Made by a program: the position numbers and the translations under genes. Shown in pieces: positions 37,459 to 45,711 of a stretch of DNA of 64,000 nucleotides (positions are counted from its first letter, which is position 1; every line of letters starts with the position of its first letter). The notes below the pieces were generated by a model. The model was not told the DNA's origin. It worked only from the letters and a program-made list of their open reading frames with translations, and did no database searches. This DNA comes from Oscillospiraceae bacterium. Its GTDB lineage: Bacteria; Bacillota; Clostridia; Oscillospirales; Ruminococcaceae. The stretch is from positions 62,001-126,000 of the forward strand of contig JAGUQX010000008.1 in assembly GCA_030153485.1 (NCBI GenBank), written 5' to 3'.

Positions 37459-37574
37459 ACTTATTACATGAAAATAAACATTTAATTGTTAATTTTTAAA
37501 GTTTAAAGAGTAACTTTATTTTTTATTTTTTAAATTTTATTTTCATAATTTGTTTACTATTTTGTAATTAATAG

Positions 37575-37603
37575 TTGTAAAATATTAATTTTAATTGTAT
37601 AAT
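37575..37603 (+). promoter_or_regulatory. Proximal promoter of the coiled-coil gene cluster
   Basis: TTGTAA (37575-37580), a 17-base spacer and TATAAT (37598-37603). The predicted start is near 37610, just before a 20-bp leader hairpin. Confidence 0.75.
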
Positions 37604-37616
37604 AGTAACATATTCA

Positions 37617-37662
37617 TTATAAATATATTACAAATATTTATATATTTGTAATATATTTATAA
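37617..37662 (+). promoter_or_regulatory. 5'-terminal leader hairpin
   Basis: Perfect 20-bp arms 37617-37636 and 37643-37662 with a 6-base loop, at the expected mRNA 5' end and 33 bp before the first coiled-coil gene. This layout usually protects abundant messages; an operator is also possible. Confidence 0.65.
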
Positions 37663-37695
37663 CAAAAATAATATAATAAAAGGTAGGTAATACAT

Positions 37696-38187
37696 ATGTT
37701 AAGAAAAATTATACTTCCATTAGTAGTAAGTGCTGCTGTTGCTTTCACAGGCGGACTTATCGTTGCAGGAACTTTTGACGGTACTGACTCATTAGCAGAA
37801 ATTCAAACATTAACTGATCAATTTAATTTAAAAGCTGATGAATATATTGCGCAAGTTACAGAATTAAAAGCACTTTCTGATGGAAGAGGCGAAGATGTTA
37901 CTCTTCTTGTTGGAAAAGTAACTGAACTTCAAGAACTTAAACAAACATTATTAGATAGAATCGCAGATTTAGAAGCTGGTGGCGATAAAGTAGAACTAGA
38001 TAGACTTAAAGCAGAATTAGAAAAAGCTAATCTAGAAATTGACAAAGCAAATACACAAGTTGCTGATCATTTAGTATCTATGACAGAAAAACTAAATTCT
38101 GATAAATTTACAGAAATAGTTATTGACGAAAGAGTAGATGTTTCAGAAATAGTTAAACCAGAACCAGTTGCTCCACCAGTAGCGTAG
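37696..38187 (+). CDS. Exported coiled-coil protein, family member 1
   Basis: 163 residues from ATG with AGGTAGG upstream. One N-terminal hydrophobic segment (MLRKIILPLVVSAAVAFTGG) acts as signal or anchor. Then comes a long alpha-helical, mostly coiled-coil part with GRGEDVTLLVGKVTELQELK and DLEAGGDKVELDRLKAELEK. It ends in a conserved tail DERVDVSEIVKPEPVAPP. The gene has strong promoters, a leader hairpin and its own strong terminator, and uses more C/G-ending codons than its neighbours. It is therefore probably abundant. It is the first of three tandem paralogues. Function unknown. Confidence 0.72.
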   Translation: MLRKIILPLVVSAAVAFTGGLIVAGTFDGTDSLAEIQTLTDQFNLKADEYIAQVTELKALSDGRGEDVTLLVGKVTELQELKQTLLDRIADLEAGGDKVELDRLKAELEKANLEIDKANTQVADHLVSMTEKLNSDKFTEIVIDERVDVSEIVKPEPVAPPVA

Positions 38188-38194
38188 AATTTAG

Positions 38195-38253
38195 TATAGA
38201 CACATAATAATAAAAGGCAACAAAAAGTTGTCTTTTATTATTATGTGTCTATA
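38195..38253 (+). terminator. Strong terminator after the first coiled-coil gene
   Basis: Arms 38195-38221 and 38227-38253 pair over 27 bases with one G-U and a 5-base loop, and the stem is T-rich on its 3' side. It would separate high expression of member 1 from members 2 and 3. Confidence 0.85.
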
Positions 38254-38311
38254 CATGATACATTATATATAATAATAAACAATTTATATTTTAAAGGCGA
38301 GGTAAATATTT

Positions 38312-38809
38312 ATGATTAAAACAATAATAGCAGGGCTGTTAATAGGAAGTTTATGTTCTTTCACAGCTGCAGGTATGGCTCCTTATGAATACACTATCGA
38401 TCAAGATTTATTAAATATAGAAAAAATGGCTGTTCTACTTGATAATACGACTAATCAATATATTGAACAGGTTGAAGGTTTGAAACAAATGGCAGATATG
38501 AGAGGAGAGGACATTAAGCTTCTTATTGTAAAAATAGATGAACTTCAAAGTATAAAAAAAGTATTAGAAGATAGAATATTAGAGTTAGAAAAAGAAGATA
38601 ATCCAGAAACGGCTGCATGGAGAAAAGAATTAAAAAAAGCTGAACGAGAATTAGAAATAGCAGATATAACTTTTCACAATTATCATGATGAAATGGAAAT
38701 AGCTTTAGATGATAATAGATTTGGATATATGAATGTTGAGAAGAGGTACGATATAAGCGAGTTAATTATACCAGAAAAAGCAAGACCTAAACCAACACAA
38801 AAATCATAA
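38312..38809 (+). CDS. Exported coiled-coil protein, family member 2
   Basis: 165 residues. N-terminal hydrophobic segment MIKTIIAGLLIGSLCSFTAAG, then the family core MRGEDIKLLIVKIDELQSIK and a helix rich in K and E (RKELKKAERELEIA). The tail KRYDISELIIPEKARPKP aligns with the DVSEIVKPEP of member 1. Spacing between the elements is the same in all three paralogues. It starts behind AAAGGCGAGG and is followed 18 bp later by member 3, probably on the same message. Function unknown. Confidence 0.7.
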   Translation: MIKTIIAGLLIGSLCSFTAAGMAPYEYTIDQDLLNIEKMAVLLDNTTNQYIEQVEGLKQMADMRGEDIKLLIVKIDELQSIKKVLEDRILELEKEDNPETAAWRKELKKAERELEIADITFHNYHDEMEIALDDNRFGYMNVEKRYDISELIIPEKARPKPTQKS

Positions 38810-38827
38810 AATAAGGATGAACTATAT

Positions 38828-39352
38828 ATGTTTACAAAAATAATATTACCAATATTAATAGGAAGCACTATTGCTTTTACAAGTGGAGTGGCTGTATCAA
38901 ATAGAATAGATAAATCAGAATTATTAAAAGATATAGAACAAAAAGCAACTAAATATGATAAAGATTCTGATATTTATGTGACACACGCTAATACGCTTGA
39001 TTATAATACAGGTGTTTTAGGTCAAGATATTAATAACCTTATTATAAAGATAGATGAATTAAAAGATTTTAATGGTGGTTTAAGAGAAGAAATTAAAATT
39101 CTAGAAGAAGAAAAAGGACCAGAAAGTGAAGAAAGCAAGACGGAAAGATCTAGGTTAACAGAAGAAATAAAAAAAGCAAAGTCAGAGATGAATAAAGCGC
39201 AAGATGTTGTTATCCAGTATTATGTTAAGCTTCAGGAGGCTCTACGCCTTAGTAAATATAAATATATAGATATTGGTATAAGATTCCCAATAGAAGAAAT
39301 AGTCCAACCAGAACCAGAAGGAAGTATTCCAGGTTTCAATACATATGAATAA
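38828..39352 (+). CDS. Exported coiled-coil protein, family member 3
   Basis: 174 residues. N-terminal segment MFTKIILPILIGSTIAFTSG, core GQDINNLIIKIDELKDFNGG, the coiled coil ESKTERSRLTEEIKKAKSEM and tail IRFPIEEIVQPEPEGSIPGF. It is the most diverged of the three but shows the same plan: a signal/anchor, a (G/R)-(E/Q)-D-(I/V)-x2-L core, a coiled coil, and an EI(V/I)-P-E tail. It starts behind AAGGATG. It ends in a terminator shared with trxA. Function unknown. Confidence 0.7.
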   Translation: MFTKIILPILIGSTIAFTSGVAVSNRIDKSELLKDIEQKATKYDKDSDIYVTHANTLDYNTGVLGQDINNLIIKIDELKDFNGGLREEIKILEEEKGPESEESKTERSRLTEEIKKAKSEMNKAQDVVIQYYVKLQEALRLSKYKYIDIGIRFPIEEIVQPEPEGSIPGFNTYE

Positions 39353-39396
39353 TATAATAAAAAAACAACTATATAGTTGTTTTTTTATTATATTAT
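39349..39396. terminator. Bidirectional terminator, 24-bp stem
   Basis: A 48-base perfect palindrome centred on ACTATATAGT, with A-rich left and T-rich right arms, between coiled-coil member 3 and the convergent trxA. Confidence 0.88.
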
Positions 39397-39708
39397 CTAC
39401 ATATACTGTTCTGTAAGAGTTATAAGTTTTTCTTTTGGAACAAATCCAACAATTCTTTCAACTTCTTCTCCATCTTTAAAAAAGATAATAGTAGGAACAG
39501 TAGAAACTTTATAGCTACTAGCTATATCGCTAGAGTTGTCAATATCTATTTTGAAAAAATTAGCTTTATCATTTATAGATAGTGCAGCTTCGTCAAAAAT
39601 TGGACCAAGCATTTTACAAGGACCACACCAAGTTGCAAAAAAGTCTACTACAGAAACGCCAGAAGCTATTTCAGAACTAAAATTTTTAGAATCAACTATT
39701 TTAGACAT
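39397..39708 (-). CDS. trxA: Thioredoxin
   Basis: Small dithiol-disulfide oxidoreductase of the cytoplasm. It has 103 residues; ATG 39708 is chosen because AAGGAG lies nine bases upstream, directly before another ATG. The active site is FFATWCGPCKMLGP, and the cis-proline loop is STVPTIIFFKDGEEV. It stands alone between the accessory region and the iron transporter genes. Confidence 0.96.
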   Translation of the reverse strand: MSKIVDSKNFSSEIASGVSVVDFFATWCGPCKMLGPIFDEAALSINDKANFFKIDIDNSSDIASSYKVSTVPTIIFFKDGEEVERIVGFVPKEKLITLTEQYM

Positions 39709-39806
39709 AAAAGTCATCTCCTTAAGTATATTTAAAAACAGTATAGTATAATTATATTATATTATATCTTATAATACAACTTAAAAATAAAATTAAAATA
39801 CATAAG

Positions 39807-39836
39807 TTGACATACGCTAACATATATGTTAGCATA
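39807..39836 (+). promoter_or_regulatory. Promoter with palindromic operator for the iron ABC transporter
   Basis: TTGACA (39807-39812) with TAGCAT 17 bases on as a weak -10. Between and across them lies a 24-bp palindrome (39813-39836) with core GCTAACATATATGTTAGC and one mismatch. A repressor here would block the promoter. It does not match the usual Fur box; the regulator is not known. Confidence 0.65.
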
Positions 39837-39881
39837 TACATACTATGAGTTAAATAAAATTTATTTAAAGGAAGATTATAT

Positions 39882-40934
39882 ATGAAAAAACAATTTTTAC
39901 TCTTCATAACACTAGTAATTATATCAAGTTTAGCTTTGTCATCATGTGTAGGAATATCTAGTTCAGATGATAAAAATAGTTCAAGTGAAAGTACAAAAGA
40001 AGTTAATATATACTCTGCTAGGCATTATGATGTTGATAAAGAAATATATGAAAATTTTGAAAAAGAAACAGGGATAAAAGTAAATATAATAGAAGGAAAA
40101 CCAGGAGAACTATTAGAAAGGATAAAAAGAGAAGGAGAAAATACAAAAGCTGATCTTTTTATCACAGCAGATATGGCGAATTTATATCAAGGTATAGATT
40201 TAAAATTATCAGAAGGAATAGTTTCTGAACTAGTTAATAAAAATGTTTCATCCGATTTGAGAGGAAAAAATAATGAATGGGTTGCTCTCACACAGAGAGC
40301 GAGGATTATTGCCTATGATAAAGAAAAAGTTTCTCCTCAAGAACTATCTACATATGAAGATTTAACTTCAGATAAATGGAAAAATAGAATACTTGTTCGA
40401 AGTTCCGACTCTAGCTATAACCAATCATTACTTGCTTCATTTATAGAAGAAAAAGGATATGATTGGTCTGAAAATTGGGCTAAGGGGATTGTTTCTAATT
40501 TTGCAAGACAGCCAGAGGGAAATGATAGAGATCAAGCTAAAGGAATTGCTTCTGGTATAGGAGATGTGGCTATTATGAACTCCTATTATCTAGGAAGAAT
40601 GTCAACTTCTTCAGATAAAGAAGAAGTTAAAGTCTATGAAAAATTAGGTGTATTTTTTCCTGAGAATACGCATGTAAATATAAGTGGTGTTTTAATGATT
40701 AAATATTCTAAAAATAAAGATAATGCGGTTAGGCTAGTTGAATATTTAACATCAGAGTACGCACAAAAAAAATTCACAGATGCAAACTATGAATATCCTT
40801 CAAATCCAGCTGTTCCGGCAAATCCACTTTTGTTATCATGGGGAACTTTCAACAGACAAGACATTAGTTTAGAAAAAGTTGGAGAGTTTAATAAAAAAGC
40901 AATAGAAATATTTAATAAAATTGGATGGAAATAA
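39882..40934 (+). CDS. Iron(III) ABC transporter substrate-binding lipoprotein
   Basis: 350 residues. It has a lipoprotein signal peptide with lipobox LSSC (cysteine near residue 22). The mature part is a FbpA/FutA-type ferric-binding fold: VNIYSARHYDVDKEIYENFE, VNIIEGKPGELLERIKREG, ADLFITADMANLYQ, GDVAIMNSYYLGRM (tyrosine ligands) and PENTHVNISGVLMIKYSKN. It binds iron outside the membrane and hands it to the permease. It starts behind AAAGGAAG and heads the three-gene operon, with a hairpin between it and the permease gene. Confidence 0.9.
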   Translation: MKKQFLLFITLVIISSLALSSCVGISSSDDKNSSSESTKEVNIYSARHYDVDKEIYENFEKETGIKVNIIEGKPGELLERIKREGENTKADLFITADMANLYQGIDLKLSEGIVSELVNKNVSSDLRGKNNEWVALTQRARIIAYDKEKVSPQELSTYEDLTSDKWKNRILVRSSDSSYNQSLLASFIEEKGYDWSENWAKGIVSNFARQPEGNDRDQAKGIASGIGDVAIMNSYYLGRMSTSSDKEEVKVYEKLGVFFPENTHVNISGVLMIKYSKNKDNAVRLVEYLTSEYAQKKFTDANYEYPSNPAVPANPLLLSWGTFNRQDISLEKVGEFNKKAIEIFNKIGWK

Positions 40935-40943
40935 AACAATTTA

Positions 40944-40967
40944 AGAGCAACTTTTAAAAGTTGCTCT
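40944..40967 (+). terminator. Intra-operon hairpin after the substrate-binding gene
   Basis: AGAGCAACTTTT pairs with AAAAGTTGCTCT, extended by outer AAAACAAT/ATTGTTTT and followed by TTTTT. It probably causes partial termination, so that more binding protein than permease is made. Confidence 0.7.
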
Positions 40968-40993
40968 ATATTGTTTTTAAGGAGATGATATAA

Positions 40994-42640
40994 ATGAAGC
41001 AAAAAAAACTTAATATATTTTTAATATTAAGTAATATAATTATAGCTATAATATTAATACCTGTTATTGATATTATTAGAGAGTTAATGTCTAAACCATC
41101 AGAAAATTGGGAACATATAAAAGAATATTTGTTGTTAGATTATATATCTGATACTATTTTGGTTACTGTTCCAAGTATGGTTTTAGCTTTAATTATTGGT
41201 GTAAGCCTTGCATGGTTTGTATCTGTTTATGATTTTCCTTTTAGAAATCTATTAAAATGGGGATTAGTGCTTCCATTAGCTATCCCGCCATATATAGGTG
41301 CCTATACCTATTCTGGTATAGTTTCGTATACTGGCTTTATTCAAACTTTTTTTAGAAATAATTTAAATATACAAGTTAATCCAAAATTTTTTGATATTTT
41401 TTCAATAAATGGATCAGTTTTTATATTTACAATTTTTTTATATCCATATATATATATGATAGTCAGATCATATATATCTAATAATTCCGCCTCTATTATA
41501 GAAAATGCAAGAGTTTTAGGAGAAAAAGGAACAGGGATATTCTTCAGAATATTTTTGCCTATATCTAGAGGGGCAATAGTTGCAGGAATTAGTTTGGTTA
41601 TGTTAGAAATTTTAAGTGATTATGGTGTTGTTTCATATTTTGGTGTTCAAACATTTTCATCTGCTATTTTTTCTAGTTGGTTTAATTTTTCAGATACAAA
41701 TTCTGCAGTTCGTTTATCAGGTATTTTGTTATTAGTTGTTTTTTTAATTATTACATCTGAGAAATTATTAAGAGGAAATAAGAAATTTTGTCAAACAAAT
41801 TCAAAAATTAGACAGATAAAAAGAAAAAAATTAGGTGCCAAGTCTTCTTTTTTTATATATTTTTTTGGTTTAAGTATATTCTTTCTAGGTTTTATCCTTC
41901 CTGTTGGACAACTAATATATTGGGCATTTTTATCATATAAAGATGTTTTAAATATTGATTTTTTAAAGCTAATATTTAATTCTATATTTATAGCTACAGT
42001 TTCTACTATTTTTATTATTATCGCTAGTTTAATTATTGGAAATTTTACTAGGTTATCAAAAAATATGACTTCCAAATTATATTCTAAAATAACTCTCATG
42101 GGATATTCTATACCTGGGGCTATTATTTCTATAACTGTTGTTTTGTTTTTTGTAGATTTAGATAAAATATTAAATTTTATTACTAGGTATATTGGAATTC
42201 AAAATATAAATTTCACCTTTAGTTTAAGCATATATATGCTTATATTTGGCTATTTTATACGATTTTTAGGAGTTGGTTATCAGGCGGTAGAGTCTGGATA
42301 TGAAAAAAATGGACATAAATTTTATGAAGCATCTAAAATATTGGGGAAAAATGATGTTAAAACATTTTTTTTAGTTGATATACCAATGCTTAAACCTGCC
42401 ATAATTGCTAGTTTTGCTTTAGTATTTGTAGATATAATAAAGGAATTACCTTTAGCGTTGATATTAAGACCTTTTAATTTTAATACTTTAGCCACAAAAG
42501 TTTTTAATTATGCCAATGATGAAATGATTATAGAAGCATCTATACCTTCCTTATTTATAATTTTTGTAACGATTATTGCAATAGTATTTTTAAATAATAT
42601 AGGAAGGGAGAATAAAAAAGATGTATATGAAAATAAATAA
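40994..42640 (+). CDS. Iron(III) ABC transporter permease (two fused permease domains)
   Basis: 548 residues with about 12 membrane helices, a FbpB-like double permease. Each half carries a BPD_transp_1 domain with an EAA-like loop contacting the ATPase: ENARVLGEKGTGIFFRIFLPI in the first half, EASKILGKNDVKTFFLVDIP in the second. It starts behind AAGGAGATG and overlaps the ATPase gene by 20 bp, which suggests coupled translation. It moves the ion released by the lipoprotein across the membrane. Confidence 0.92.
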   Translation: MKQKKLNIFLILSNIIIAIILIPVIDIIRELMSKPSENWEHIKEYLLLDYISDTILVTVPSMVLALIIGVSLAWFVSVYDFPFRNLLKWGLVLPLAIPPYIGAYTYSGIVSYTGFIQTFFRNNLNIQVNPKFFDIFSINGSVFIFTIFLYPYIYMIVRSYISNNSASIIENARVLGEKGTGIFFRIFLPISRGAIVAGISLVMLEILSDYGVVSYFGVQTFSSAIFSSWFNFSDTNSAVRLSGILLLVVFLIITSEKLLRGNKKFCQTNSKIRQIKRKKLGAKSSFFIYFFGLSIFFLGFILPVGQLIYWAFLSYKDVLNIDFLKLIFNSIFIATVSTIFIIIASLIIGNFTRLSKNMTSKLYSKITLMGYSIPGAIISITVVLFFVDLDKILNFITRYIGIQNINFTFSLSIYMLIFGYFIRFLGVGYQAVESGYEKNGHKFYEASKILGKNDVKTFFLVDIPMLKPAIIASFALVFVDIIKELPLALILRPFNFNTLATKVFNYANDEMIIEASIPSLFIIFVTIIAIVFLNNIGRENKKDVYENK

Positions 42641-43307
42641 TTTATCTTTTAAATATGAAAATTCTAATTTTGATAATCTAAATAATATAAATATGGAGAT
42701 AAAAAAGGGCGAGATTATTGGTGTTTTAGGAGAAAGTGGATGTGGAAAAAGTACATTACTTAGAGTTATTGCTGGTTTAGAAATTCCATACATAGGGAAT
42801 ATAATTATTAATGATAAAATTGTTATGAATCAAAAAGTATTTATAGAACCAGAAAAAAGAGGAATAGGCATGATATTTCAAGATTATGCCTTATTTCCTC
42901 ATATGACCATTGATAAGAATATAACTTTTGGACTTAGAAAATTTTCTAAAAAAGATAAAAAAAATATCTTAGATAATATGATAGAATTAGTTGGATTAAA
43001 AGATCATTTAGGAAAATATCCATATCAATTATCGGGAGGACAACAGCAAAGGGTTGCCGTTGCTAGAGCTTTAGCTCCTAATCCATCAATTCTCCTATTA
43101 GACGAACCATTTAGTAATCTAGACAGTCATCTTAAAAATCAAATAAGGATGGACATGAAAGAAATATTAAATAAATTAGAGACGACATGTATATTTGTTA
43201 CACATGATAAAGAAGATGTTTTAAGTTTGAGTAATAGGGTAATTACTATTTCAGACGGACTTATTAAAGATAATTATTTAGTAGAAAAAATGGTAGATAT
43301 TTTATAA
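42621..43307 (+). CDS. Iron(III) ABC transporter ATP-binding protein
   Basis: 228 residues; powers the FbpB-like permease. Walker A GESGCGKST, Q loop FQDYALFPHMT, signature LSGGQQQRVAVARAL, Walker B ILLLDEPFSNLD and the switch VTHDKED are intact. It lacks the C-terminal regulatory domain of longer FbpC/PotA proteins, so it is the short form. The start at 42621 has AGGAAGGGAG ten bases upstream, within the end of the permease gene. Confidence 0.93.
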   Translation: MYMKINNLSFKYENSNFDNLNNINMEIKKGEIIGVLGESGCGKSTLLRVIAGLEIPYIGNIIINDKIVMNQKVFIEPEKRGIGMIFQDYALFPHMTIDKNITFGLRKFSKKDKKNILDNMIELVGLKDHLGKYPYQLSGGQQQRVAVARALAPNPSILLLDEPFSNLDSHLKNQIRMDMKEILNKLETTCIFVTHDKEDVLSLSNRVITISDGLIKDNYLVEKMVDIL

Positions 43308-43321
43308 TATCTACCATTTTT
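43286..43321. terminator. Bidirectional terminator between the iron transporter and bioY
   Basis: Perfect 16-bp arms AAAAATGGTAGATATT and AATATCTACCATTTTT with a 4-base loop. It overlaps the ATPase stop and the end of the convergent bioY. Confidence 0.88.
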
Positions 43322-43868
43322 AAAGTTTAAAATTTTTATATTTTACAGCTATAAAACTACTTACAAAGCAGATAATAATATCACCAGGGATAAAAATAAC
43401 AATACCGTATAAAATTATCCAGATTATTCCCTTTGTAGTTATCAGATAAAAATTAGATATCAAATAATAGTATAAGACTCCTATAAAATATATTATACAA
43501 AGTTTTAATAAACTAATTATAAAATAATTTATAAAAGATGATTTTATTTTAATGGTTATCTTTCCTATTAAAAATGTTGAAATTAAAAATCCTATAATAT
43601 AGCCGAATGTTGGTTGAAGAATATATCCTATTCCTCCACCTTTAGAAAAAATAGGAAAGCCAATTAATCCTAGAATTATATAAAGAAGAATAGAATAAGA
43701 TCCAAAAGTATAACCTAAAAAAATTCCCGACAGATTTACGAATAAAAATTGTAGAGAAAATGGAACATAAGGTAGAGGGATTTTTATAAAAGCACCTATA
43801 GCTATTAGTATTGTAAATATAGGAGATATAATTATTTTTATTAATTTATTTTCTTTAATATTATTCAT
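43320..43868 (-). CDS. bioY: Biotin ECF transporter substrate-binding protein BioY
   Basis: Membrane protein that captures biotin for an ECF-type importer. It has 182 residues and about six helices. Its pattern is PLPYVPFSLQFLFVNLSGIF, then GLIGFPIFSKGGGIGYILQP, GYIIGFLIS and FIPGDIIICFVSSFIAVKY, all typical BioY stretches. It overlaps birA by 8 bp in one operon. No biotin synthesis genes are seen here, so the cell probably imports biotin, with control by BirA. Confidence 0.94.
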   Translation of the reverse strand: MNNIKENKLIKIIISPIFTILIAIGAFIKIPLPYVPFSLQFLFVNLSGIFLGYTFGSYSILLYIILGLIGFPIFSKGGGIGYILQPTFGYIIGFLISTFLIGKITIKIKSSFINYFIISLLKLCIIYFIGVLYYYLISNFYLITTKGIIWIILYGIVIFIPGDIIICFVSSFIAVKYKNFKL

Positions 43869-44829
43869 AAATCTTTTGATTAATCTCTATAGAAATTTCT
43901 TCAGATTTTAAAGTATATATCCGATTATCCTCAGATATAACGATAAGTTCTCCTGTATTTGTAATATCTTTTGCTATCCCATATATTTTTTTATTGTTTA
44001 GTATAAAAGAAATCTCGCTTTCTAATACCATAGATAGACTTCGATATTTTAAAATTGTATCTTTTAGGTTAAAATTTTCTAAGATAGATAATATATTATC
44101 TATGATTTTTGCAATTAAAATATTTTTATTTATTGATATATTTAAAGATCCTGCAATATTTTGAATATCTTCAGGAAAATATTTAGTAGAGATATTTAAT
44201 CCAATTCCAATAATAACTTTTTGTATTTTTCCTGTTTCAAAATTTGAGAAAGCTTCTGTTAATATTCCGCCAATTTTTTTTCCATTTAGAAAAATGTCAT
44301 TTATCCATTTTATCTTTGTGGATATGTTAGAAATTTCTTTTATGGCATCACAGACAGATATAGCTGTTGCCATAATTATGTATGAAGAATTCTTTATATC
44401 CAGATTTGGAGATACTATTAGGCTCATATATATTCCTGTATTATCTGGAGAATAGAAAAATTTTCCATATCTACCTTTACCATCTGTTTGTTTTTTAGCA
44501 ATTATTATTAAGTTTTTTGTATCTTTATCTGATATATATTCTTTAGATTTATTATTTGTCGAGTCAAGAGAGTCATGTATATATATATTAATATCTTTAT
44601 TTTTCAAAAGATATTTTATTGATTCTTTTGATATAATATTTGAGAGTTTATTTAATATATATCCCTTATTTGTAGAAGAAGATATATCATATCCTCTATT
44701 TTTCAACTTCTTTATATAATTAGATACAGACATCCTAGAGATATTTAATCTTTCGGATATTTTTTGACCCGAGATATATGTATTAAAATTATTATAAAGT
44801 ATATCTAATATTTTTTCTTCTATTTTCAT
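43861..44829 (-). CDS. birA: Bifunctional biotin-protein ligase / biotin repressor
   Basis: Attaches biotin to carboxylases and represses biotin genes when bound to biotinyl-AMP. It has 322 residues, full length. The N-terminal winged helix is SERLNISRMSVSNYIKKLKN (about 20-45), so this is the regulatory form. The ligase core has DSLDSTNNKSKEYI, KKQTDGKGRYGKFFYSPD, KWINDIFLNGKKIGGILTE and IGIGLNIS. The start follows TAGGAG. A BirA-like operator covers its own promoter, which suggests that it controls birA-bioY. Confidence 0.95.
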   Translation of the reverse strand: MKIEEKILDILYNNFNTYISGQKISERLNISRMSVSNYIKKLKNRGYDISSSTNKGYILNKLSNIISKESIKYLLKNKDINIYIHDSLDSTNNKSKEYISDKDTKNLIIIAKKQTDGKGRYGKFFYSPDNTGIYMSLIVSPNLDIKNSSYIIMATAISVCDAIKEISNISTKIKWINDIFLNGKKIGGILTEAFSNFETGKIQKVIIGIGLNISTKYFPEDIQNIAGSLNISINKNILIAKIIDNILSILENFNLKDTILKYRSLSMVLESEISFILNNKKIYGIAKDITNTGELIVISEDNRIYTLKSEEISIEINQKIYE

Positions 44830-44858
44830 GAAACAACTCCTATATATAATTTTATAAA

Positions 44859-44911
44859 ATTATAACATTTATTAATGATATTGTAAATTTATTATATTTA
44901 TTATTTTACAA
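44859..44911 (-). promoter_or_regulatory. birA-bioY promoter with BirA-like operator
   Basis: The minus strand has TTTACA (44887-44882), a 17-base spacer and TATAAT (44864-44859). The dyad TTGTAAA-N17-TTTACAA (44881-44911) covers the -35. It fits the TTGTnAAC-N15-GTTnACAA form of BirA operators and lies next to birA, so autoregulation by biotin is likely. Confidence 0.65.
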
Positions 44912-44980
44912 TCTTATGTTGTTTTATTAGTATAAGTATGTATAATAAATATGTGTAAATATATTAATTAAGGATGTTTT

Positions 44981-45679
44981 ATGAAATATAATAATATAAT
45001 AGAAGGAATATTTATTTCCAGGCCAAATAGGTTTATCGCTAATGTTATGGTTGATGAAAAAGTAGAAATAGTTCATGTTAAAAATACTGGAAGATGTAAA
45101 GAATTATTGGTAGAAGGGGCAAGAGTTTTTTTAGAAAAATCTGATAATATAAATAGAAAAACAAAGTATGATCTTGTATCTGTTTATAAGGGAGATAGAT
45201 TGATAAATATGGATAGCCAAATGCCAAATAAATTATTTTATGAATGGGTTTTATCCAGCTCATTTTTTAAAGATATAGTTTTAATAAAGCCAGAATATAC
45301 ATATAAAAAATCTAGATTAGATTTTTTTATTGAAACAAAATTTAATAAATATATGATAGAAGTAAAAGGAGTTACATTAGAGAGGGATAAGGTTGCATTG
45401 TTTCCTGATGCACCGACGATTAGAGGAGTAAAACATATTAATCATTTGATAGAAGGATTAGAAGATGGATTTATATCATATATTTTTTTTATTATTCAGA
45501 TGGATAATATAGATTATTTTACGCCTAATTATGAGACGGATATTTGTTTTTTTGATTCTCTCAATAACGCAGAAAATAAAGGGGTTAGAATAATAGCACT
45601 ATATTGTAATGTTTCTATTAATGAAATATTTATAAAAGATTTTACAAAAATAATTTTAAAAAAAAGAGAGTTATTATAA
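44981..45679 (+). CDS. sfsA: SfsA family protein (sugar fermentation stimulation homologue)
   Basis: 232 residues, normal for SfsA. N-terminal OB-like part with FISRPNRFIANVMVDEKVEI, HVKNTGRCKELLVEGARVFL; C-terminal nuclease-like part with SRLDFFIETKFNKYMIEVKG (a PD-(D/E)xK-type E-x-K) and LFPDAPTIRGVKHINHL. The family is tied to sugar metabolism regulation in E. coli, but its true role is unclear; a DNA-binding or nuclease role is possible. Single gene, start behind AAGGATG, terminated by a short hairpin. Confidence 0.92.
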   Translation: MKYNNIIEGIFISRPNRFIANVMVDEKVEIVHVKNTGRCKELLVEGARVFLEKSDNINRKTKYDLVSVYKGDRLINMDSQMPNKLFYEWVLSSSFFKDIVLIKPEYTYKKSRLDFFIETKFNKYMIEVKGVTLERDKVALFPDAPTIRGVKHINHLIEGLEDGFISYIFFIIQMDNIDYFTPNYETDICFFDSLNNAENKGVRIIALYCNVSINEIFIKDFTKIILKKRELL

Positions 45680-45691
45680 CTCTCTTTTTTT
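45658..45691. terminator. Terminator after sfsA
   Basis: AAAAAGAGAGTTA pairs with TAACTCTCTTTTT across a short loop, with a long T run. It overlaps the sfsA stop and faces the convergent FIVAR-repeat gene. Confidence 0.85.
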
Positions 45692-45711
45692 ATTTTATAT
45701 TTTATATTTAC

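Noticed and set aside
24773..39396. Assignment of the organism to segmented filamentous bacteria because of host-directed genes and low GC
   Set aside because: The window has shikimate and pyrimidine synthesis genes, whereas those bacteria are known for reduced biosynthesis; no marker gene supports it.
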